Source: Owenia fusiformis (Eukaryota; Annelida; Polychaeta; Sabellida; Oweniidae). Taken from it: a DNA stretch of 64,000 nucleotides. The DNA is taken from the NCBI GenBank assembly GCA_903813345.2, contig CAIIXF020000009.1:7064030-7128029 (forward strand), read 5' to 3'. The position numbers and the translations under genes are program-made. The notes under the pieces are model-generated. The model worked only from the letters and a program-made list of their open reading frames with translations. It was not told where the DNA came from and did not search any database. Shown here piece by piece: positions 54,401 to 63,400 of the stretch (positions are counted from its first letter, which is position 1; every line of letters begins with the position of its first letter).

Positions 54401-57400
54401 GCTAAAATATTATAGCTATATCTTAAATTATCAATGAGATAAGGTTGCCATGGTAACCTGTATTAAGGGTAGGCAGGTCAATTAAATTATAACATATAAA
54501 TATCATATGTATACTAGTAGTTGATCAAATTCAGAGTTGAGGAACATTGGTTTTATTTCTTTAAGTATCATCTATATTTGGAATATGAGGTCTCTTAAAT
54601 TATCTTCTTATATTTTTAGGGAAATATCCTTGAGGATGAAACTGCGATCAAAGTTCTGTCATCTTCTAAGACACTGTCACAAGAAATTGCAGCTAAGCAA
54701 GAAATCGCAACAAAAACTGAGGTCCAGATTGATGAGACTCGTAATGGCTACAAACCCGTTGCAGTACATTCCTCCATCTTGTTTTTCTGCATCTCGGATC
54801 TTGCTAATATCGAGCCTATGTACCAGTACTCCCTTACCTGGTTCATTAATCTTTACTTGCAGGTAAGCACCCAACTGGGAGTGACATTTTTTTTAATATT
54901 GTTCAGAGCGATATCATATTACAGTTTCCTGACTGCCAATGGTAAACACTTGACAGTAAACTTGGAAAAAATAAATGTGATTTGGGCAATAGACTTCCAG
55001 CCTTCGGGCCTGGTAAATCGTGGAAATAGTAAATGAATTGTGAATACTGCAAATAAATATTTCAATACGATTCTAAGATTTTCACTGGACATGGATTGGG
55101 TCATAAGGTAGCGTATTTGCATGTTTCTAAACTCTGAATACACAAATCAGTATATGATACTGTCTCAAACTCTAAACAGTACTCTATCCTTTTGTATTTT
55201 CACTTCATGAATGCAGGTTGTGCCACATGGAATCATCAGCATAAACAGGACTCCATTTTCCGCTATCAAATTTCAGTATCCAGATATTGGATTTTTTCTG
55301 AAATCTAGATATTTCAAGATTAAGATTGCATTTCAAATTGAAAGTTACTTGGTTAAATTCTAAAATGTGAGATTTATTTATTTTTTGAAACATGGATGTG
55401 ATTGCATCCAGGTAGTGTCTAGTATTAGACAAGGAGGATTGGCTCCCAGAGTGCAACATCGATATGCAACATTTGAATCGTGAATTTGGTCTTATTTCTA
55501 AATTAAAAATTCCAAAACTCACGAGAAATGATCAAGATATTGGTTTGAATCTTTTGGACTGTTTATATTTTGAATTTCTAGTCGATTATAATTTCAGAAA
55601 ATAACGACATTGGAAAATATTGAGTTTTGATCCTGGGAGCCAATCCTCCTTGTAGCGAGACAATAAAATTAATGAATTACATGACGTATTAAGAGGTCGG
55701 TAGTCCTGTAAATGGTTAATTGATGATACATTCTGGCAACCCCTGGTATTCATGAAACTTTCACCAGCATGTAAATATATATAAGATACCCTATTTCAAT
55801 ATAATAGGATAGGATCACACAATCTTCACACAATCTACAACAACAAACATTGTCATTCACTATTAGATTTAGTTCGTAATAATTCTTAACTCTGATCCTT
55901 GAGGTTTCTTGTAAACAAACACGAAAAGTTGAATTTTTGTACTAAAGTTCATTTTCTTGTAAACAAACATGAACTTCTACTATTCTAGTTCATCTTCTTA
56001 TATGATAAAAGTTTCCAGTTGGAGCATGTTCTTACCTTATCCATTTATCCACTGACTATACATTGACTATTTATAGTCATTTTTCCACTGACTATATATG
56101 TGTAGTCACATGAGCATTTATTGTGTAATAGTAGTTAGCATGTTATGTATAATCCGATGGCACACAGTACATTATGGTTATACATATACATCTGTAACAG
56201 AAAATCTTAACTTTATGTCTAATGTTATAAGCTCTACTATATGTAGGTACATCTAGGATCTCGTAAAATGTAGACAGCCCATTTGGCTCTAAAATGCTAT
56301 CCAATTGGATAGCTACATATATGTGTAGTCCCACATAAAGCATGGATGACGAATGCCACTTGAAAAGCATGAGACAGTGCATCATGATATGAGTTTATTA
56401 TGTCACCACCACTAGTGGTGACATATTGTTGTGCTCTTGAACTATTTTGTGGATGGTGTTTGGCAGTTGGTGTTCGGTGTTTAGTCATAAGCATTCAGTG
56501 TCTGTAACAAATGGCAGGTGGTGACATTTTGCATGTTATGCCTTGTATAATGTTATTCTGCATGATAGGATTTAAAAACCATTTAGTTTTATGGAATAAG
56601 GGAATAAAATGTTGATATCCAGAGTTTATAGCTAGCATCGTTGGTCTCCTCTCTCTTCCCTTCTCAGGCCCATAGTCAACCCCCCCCCCCCCCTGGCCAA
56701 AGTTTCTTTCAAAATCATGTAGTTTTTACCATTCTGACTATTTTTTAAGTGATTTTTGGCCAAATTTACCAAAATGAACCCCTCCTAGAATTTTTTGGAA
56801 AAGTGAATCATCCCCCCTTGGAAATTTCTGGCTACGGGCCTGCTTCTAATATGCCGTTGCACCCAATATACTTATATTAAATACACAAATAACAAGAATG
56901 CATGTGAATTGTAATTTCCAACCCTGGAATCTTTGAGTACTCAAACGTGCATACTTATATGGGCACTTGGATACATTAACACGTCTCTCTTTGTCTTTTC
57001 CAGTCTATCACAAACAGTGAGCCATCCGCAGACCTCGAGAACAGAATCAACATTCTGAATGATCACTTCACTAACAGCATCTACCGTAATGTCTGTAGAT
57101 CTCTCTTTGAGAAGGACAAGTTGTTATTCTCCCTCGTGCTATGTGTAGGCATACTCAAGGGCAGGTAAGGATACAGATGTTATTCCATGGGTTATAATAT
57201 GTATTGCATAATTGTGGTTAGAAGTGTTAAGAAGGAGTTTTGTTGATGTACATAATTGTATGCATTTTACATTTTTTAGCTATCTACTATTCTCCTGTGT
57301 AGTATCATGTGCAGTTGTATGTTTTTGCTGTTTTATCCTCCTAGCATTCTCTTCATTGCCCTAAATGATTTGAACGTTGTAAGTGAATGCTAGCCTTGCC

Positions 57401-60400
57401 CAAGTCGGTCTCTTTTACTTATCTTGATTTCTACTATGACCGCTGTAATAATTCAATATCAGATAAGTAAAAAAATACCGACTTGGGGAAGGCTAAGTGA
57501 ATGCCTTATCAGAGTAAACACTTCTTAAGTGACAGACTATCAGACTATAGTGCAGCTCTCACAGGGAAGAGTGCAAGTTTGACGTATACATGTACATGTA
57601 CAGCTACCACAGCCCACCTTTAATATGGATATTTTTAGTATGTTAAAATGTGGCCATTGTTTTCAACCCTGATTTACATTTACATTTCAGAGGTAAAATA
57701 GATGATGACGTGTGGAGGTTCCTACTTACTGGTGGTGTTGCCCTTGACAACCCACACGCTAACCCTGCCCCAACATGGCTCACGGACAAGTCTTGGTCTG
57801 AAATAGTCAGAGCCTCAAACCTTAAGAATCTCAAAGAATTTTATGCTCGTAAGTGCATCTTTGTGAATACAGTCATGACAAGAAAGAAACCACTATTTAT
57901 TTGACAATCAACTTTATTTTGGTAATTACTCAAGTGGGATTTTAAATATCATTCTTAGATATCAAATCAAATTTCTCTAAACAGAAAGTAATTTTTTTTT
58001 TTGACTGATTTGATTGTCCTCCTTTGAATTTTCAAGTAATATCTTGAATTAGCACTTTAATATAATTGGAACACTGAATCTTATAGGCTAGAGTACTACT
58101 TGCTTCAATTGTACATTGAACTTTTCAAATGATTATTACTCTTATTTTTCTTGCACCTCTGATCATTGGATCGTATTCAAAAATAGGAATGTGATATTAA
58201 GAAAACATTATGCGACTACTTTCAGATGTACAGAAGAACATAGAACAGTGGAAGCCTCTCTATGACTCTGCCCAGCCCCACACTTTCCGCTATCCAGCGC
58301 CCTTTGATATCCTTAGCGGCTTGGATAAACTAGTCATACTACGATGCTTCCGCCCAGATAAAATAGTCCCTGCCCTTCAGGAGTTTATCGCTGATAGCCT
58401 CGGACAGCAATTCGTAGAGCCACCGACCTTTGATCTACCGGGAACTTTTGAGGATTCGAATTGCTGTTCCCCTTTGATCTTCATTCTCTCTCCCGGGGCT
58501 GATCCGATGAATGCTTTGTTGAAGTTTGGCGAAGATTCTGGCTATACAGGCAACCGTATACAGACCATTTCTCTTGGCCAGGGACAGGTTAGAACAATGA
58601 AGCATCCTTCTTGGATTATTTAAAGTATTAAACAATGAAATGTATAAATAATGATAAAAATACCATACAATCCAAAAATTACAAACTACGAATTTGGTTG
58701 TTTTTGTGAAAATGCTTACAATGCACAGCTGTTGAGGGCAGTTCAAGATTCATGAATTCATTAGTGTTAATTCATGACTAAGTTTTGTACAAGATTGTAT
58801 CTATCCCACTTTTTATCGCACTCAATGTATATTAATTGTCGTCGTCTTTTTAATTACATAGGGCCCCATAGCTGCCAAGATGATTGACAATGCCTTGAAG
58901 GATGGTTCGTGGGTTGTGCTACAGAATTGTCATTTAGCCACGAGCTGGATGCCGACCTTGGAGAAAATATGTGAAGAGGTTTGTAAAATTATTCTTGGTA
59001 CAATCTTGAGCAGATGAACGATTTTTTCAGAAGGTGGAATTTTTAGAAAAAATGGCCCAGAACCATATAAATCGAGGATCCCTTTATAATAGGGTTTTAA
59101 TAAGTACACTCTGGTTGTACGATTTGATAAAAGGTTAGCAAAAAATCGTTTCTTTTTCAGGTTATAGTACCAGAGGCGACACACAAAGATTTCCGTGTCT
59201 GGCTAACCAGTTACCCATCTGACCAATTCCCAGTGTCCATCTTACAAAATGGCGTAAAGATGACGAATGAACCACCGAAAGGTCTACGTGCAAATCTTGT
59301 CCGATCCTACCTGAATGATCCCATATCTGATCCTTCATTCTTCAATGGATGTGAAAAGGTAGCTTATACATGGTCCTACAACTTGATTATGCACGTAAAA
59401 TATGTATACATATATAGCAGCGAACTCCCCAGCATTAAAGCAAGTGGGTGCAGCACCCACCTGAGATTAATAAAAAAGGCTTACACCCACCTGAAAATCC
59501 CTTTGAACCCACTTGAAAATAAGGAAAATCAATATTTCTCCCATAGGCATATTTTGACTAATTTTGGACTGATTTGTGAAAATGAGAATTTTGCACCCAC
59601 ATGAGAAAAAATACTGTTGAGAACATTAATCCAAAAGCCACTTGGGCTGGCCAAAATGTTCGGAATAGCAGGTGTTCACATCTCAAGGTTTCTTTATCAA
59701 GGGAGTCAATGGGAGGCCACAAAACTGGGACTAATAGCGTTCATTATAAGGTTTTTGGATTAAAGAGATGTCCAGATATTCAGGTCATACTTAAGACTGT
59801 ACATGTACATGCAAATATGAGTAAAATTCAGAATTAGGGAGTAATAATTTTAACTAATATGTAAGTATTTGTATAGTGCCTCATAAGCCTGATAAGGCTG
59901 GGTACCGATTAAGGTGTGTGGCACTAAATTAATAAATAAATAATAATATATAAGGAATGAAAATAGAACAGTCAAAGCATGGACTATTGACTGATATAGG
60001 AAAAGTATTAATTGGTTAAGTGCATAAACAGCTCTAATAGGATATCAGAGTTTAACTTTTTCTGAACATATTTCACGAAAATTATATGCTCATTTTACCT
60101 TGTTTCAGAAACATCGCTGGCACAAGATGCTGTTTGGCTTGTGTTTCTTCCACGCTCTTGTTCAAGAGAGACGTAAATTTGGACCCCTTGGCTGGAACAT
60201 ACCATACGAGTTCAATGAGTCTGACCTTAGAATCAGTATGAGGCAGATGCAGGTGAGTAACATCCTTGTGATGTTCAAACTGTTAAAGTGTCTGGAAATA
60301 CTGTGCATGTGTCAATGAGTCTGACCTCAGAATCAGTATGAGGCAGATGCAGGTGAGTAACATCCACATAATGTTCAAACTGTTAAAGTGTCTGGAAATA

Positions 60401-63400
60401 CTGTGCATGTGTCCATGAGTCTGACCTCAGAATCAGTATGAGGCAGATGCAGGTGAGTAACATCCACATAATGTTCAAACTGTTAAAGTGTCTGGTAATA
60501 CTGTGCATGTGTCAATGAGTCTGACCTCAGAATCAGTATGAGGCAGATGCAGGTGAGTAACATCCACATAATGTTCAAACTGTTAAAGTGTCTGGAAATA
60601 CTGTGCATGTGTCAATGAGTCTGACCTCAGAATCAGTATGAGGCAGATGCAGGTGAGTAACATCCACATAATGTTCAAACTCTTAAAGTGTCTGGTAATA
60701 CTGTGCATGTGTCAATGAGTCTGACCTCAGAATCAGTATGAGGCAGATGCAGGTGAGTAACATCCACATAATGTTCAAACTCTTAAAGTGTCTGGTAATA
60801 CTGTGCATGTGTCAATGAGTCTGACCTCAGAATCAGTATGAGGCAGATGCAGGTGAGTAACATCCACATAATGTTCAAACTCTTAAAGTGTCTGGTAATA
60901 CTGTGCATGTGTCAACGAGTCTGACCTTAGAATCAGTATGAGGCAGATGCAGGTGAGTAACATCCACATAATGTTCAAACTGTTAAAGTGTCTGGAAATA
61001 CTGTGCATGTGTCAATGAGTCTGACCTCAGAATCAGTATGAGGCAGATGCAGGTGAGTAACATCCACATAATGTTCAAACTCTTAAAGTGTCTGGTAATA
61101 CTGTGCATGTGTCTATGAGTCTGACCTCAGAATCAGTATGAGGCAGATGCAGGTGAGTAACATCCACATAATGTTCAAACTGTTAAAGTGTCTGGAAATA
61201 CTGTGCATGTGTCAATGAGTCTGACCTCAGAATCAGTATGAGGCAGATGCAGGTGAGTAACATCCACATAATGTTCAAACTCTTAAAGTGTCTGGAAATA
61301 CTGTGCATGTGTCAACGAGTCTGACCTTAGAATCAGTATGAGGCAGATGCAGGTGAGTAACATCCACATAATGTTCAAACTGTTAAAGTGTCTGGAAATA
61401 CTGTGCATGTGTCAATGAGTCTGACCTCAGAATCAGTATGAGGCAGATGCAGGTGAGTAACATCCACATAATGTTCAAACTCTTAAAGTGTCTGGTAATA
61501 CTGTGCATGTGTCAATGAGTCTGACCTCAGAATCAGTATGAGGCAGATGCAGGTGAGTAACATCCACATAATGTTCAAACTCTTAAAGTGTCTGGAAATA
61601 CTGTGCATGTGTCAACGAGTCTGACCTTAGAATCAGTATGAGGCAAATGCAGGTCAGTAACATCCTCGTGATGTTCAAACTGTTAAAAGTGGCTGAAAAA
61701 GTATAACCACGATGTATGCTTCCTGGTATGGATAAACTAAATAGAGAAAATCAATCTTACAAAATTGTACTGAACTTAACAATGTGGAATCAATTGAGCT
61801 TGAACACTATATGTATAATAGGATTAATATGTACTGATGCCCAAGAGTCAAATGTACATGTACATTCGAGAATAAAAGAGCTAATATGCGAATAGATGTG
61901 GTCAAACCCTTTCAAACAAACAACCTTATAGACAATGTGTTATTTCTGCTTTTAAACTGTTGATGAATTACTGTAGTATACATAAACCTTGTACGTAGAA
62001 TGTTTTACAATGATCACAATGTTTCAGATGTTCCTAAATGAGTATGAAGAGCTCCCATTGGATGCCCTCACCTACCCAACATATTACATCATATAATCAT
62101 ATTACATGTATGTTTCAGATGTTCCTTAATGAGTATGAAGAGCTCCCATTAGATGCCCTCACCTACCCAACATATTACATCATATTATTATATTACTTGT
62201 ATGTTTCAGATGTTCCTAAATGAATATGAAGAGCTCCCATTGGATGCCCTCACCTACCCAACATATTACATCATATTATCATATTACATGTATGTTTCAG
62301 ATGTTCCTAAATGAGTATGAAGAGCTCCCCTTGGATGCCCTCACCTATCTAACTGGGGAATGTAACTATGGTGGAAGAGTCACTGATGATAAAGACAGGA
62401 GACTCCTTCTCTCTCTTCTATCCATAAGCTACACTAGAGACCTGGTAGATGATGAGAACTACAAGTAAGTAACATTGATTGATTTAGTCTTATGATGTAC
62501 AAATAATTTGACAAAGTAAATTCTGATTAATGAGAAGAAAGACATGGAATAGTCTTCTGATGTGTGAGTTTAGATCATTCAATGACTGACTTTTGTTTTT
62601 GTGTAGCCCTCTCTGTAGGAGTGTAATTTTTCAGTAGATGCTCATGTACATCAGTAAATATTTTTTAGTTGATTTGAATTGTTTTTTTTTAATCAATAAT
62701 TGCATTGTTATTTTTAGATTTAAATCAATATGTTGATTTTATCAATATCATTGCTTACTTTCAGATTCTCCCCCAGTGGTATATACAAGGCCCCACCAGA
62801 AGGCCCCTACCAGAGCTACATAGACTACATCCGGACCATGCCTCTCAACCCCGACCCCGAGGTCTTTGGTCTCCATAGCAACGCTGACATCACAAAAGAC
62901 AACCAAGAAACCCAGCAATTATTTGACAGTGTCTTACTCACACTTCCCCGTCAATCAGGCGGAGGTGGAAAATCATCTGGCGATATTATTGGAGCTTTAG
63001 CGGCGGACATTTTGAGTAAACTTCCGCCCAATTTCAACCTGGAGTTCGTAATAAAAAAATACCCAGTAGTGTATGAGGAGTCGATGAACACCGTTCTGAG
63101 GCAAGAACTCATCAGATATAACCGGTTACTCTCAATTGTGCGCGCCACATTGGTGAATCTACAGAAAGCCATTAAGGGGTTGGTCGTGATGTCTTCAGAA
63201 TTGGAGGAAGTGTTTGACAGTATGCTGGTCGGGAGAGTGCCTGCTTCATGGGCCTCTAAGTCGTATCCCTCTCTGAAACCTCTCGGTGGATACATCGCAG
63301 ACTTCATCCTTAGGTATGACTAAGAAGTATTTCAAATACATTACATTATGCCCTGGTCACATTTGCACCGATTTTCACTACGGCGCCCGGCTGATTGAGT

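Larger units (their letters stand above)
54863..57003 (+). other. 2.1-kb intron between exons 44 and 45
   Basis: Holds an inverted repeat (55431-55651), a dispersed repeat copy (56400-56545) and a CAGGCCC-ended element (56665-56842). Otherwise AT-rich and featureless. Confidence 0.7.

Noticed and set aside
60215-61690. 100-bp repeats as fifteen extra coding exons
   Set aside because: Units lack a convincing upstream acceptor, 100 bp is not a codon multiple and read-through hits a stop; treated as a repeated donor region.
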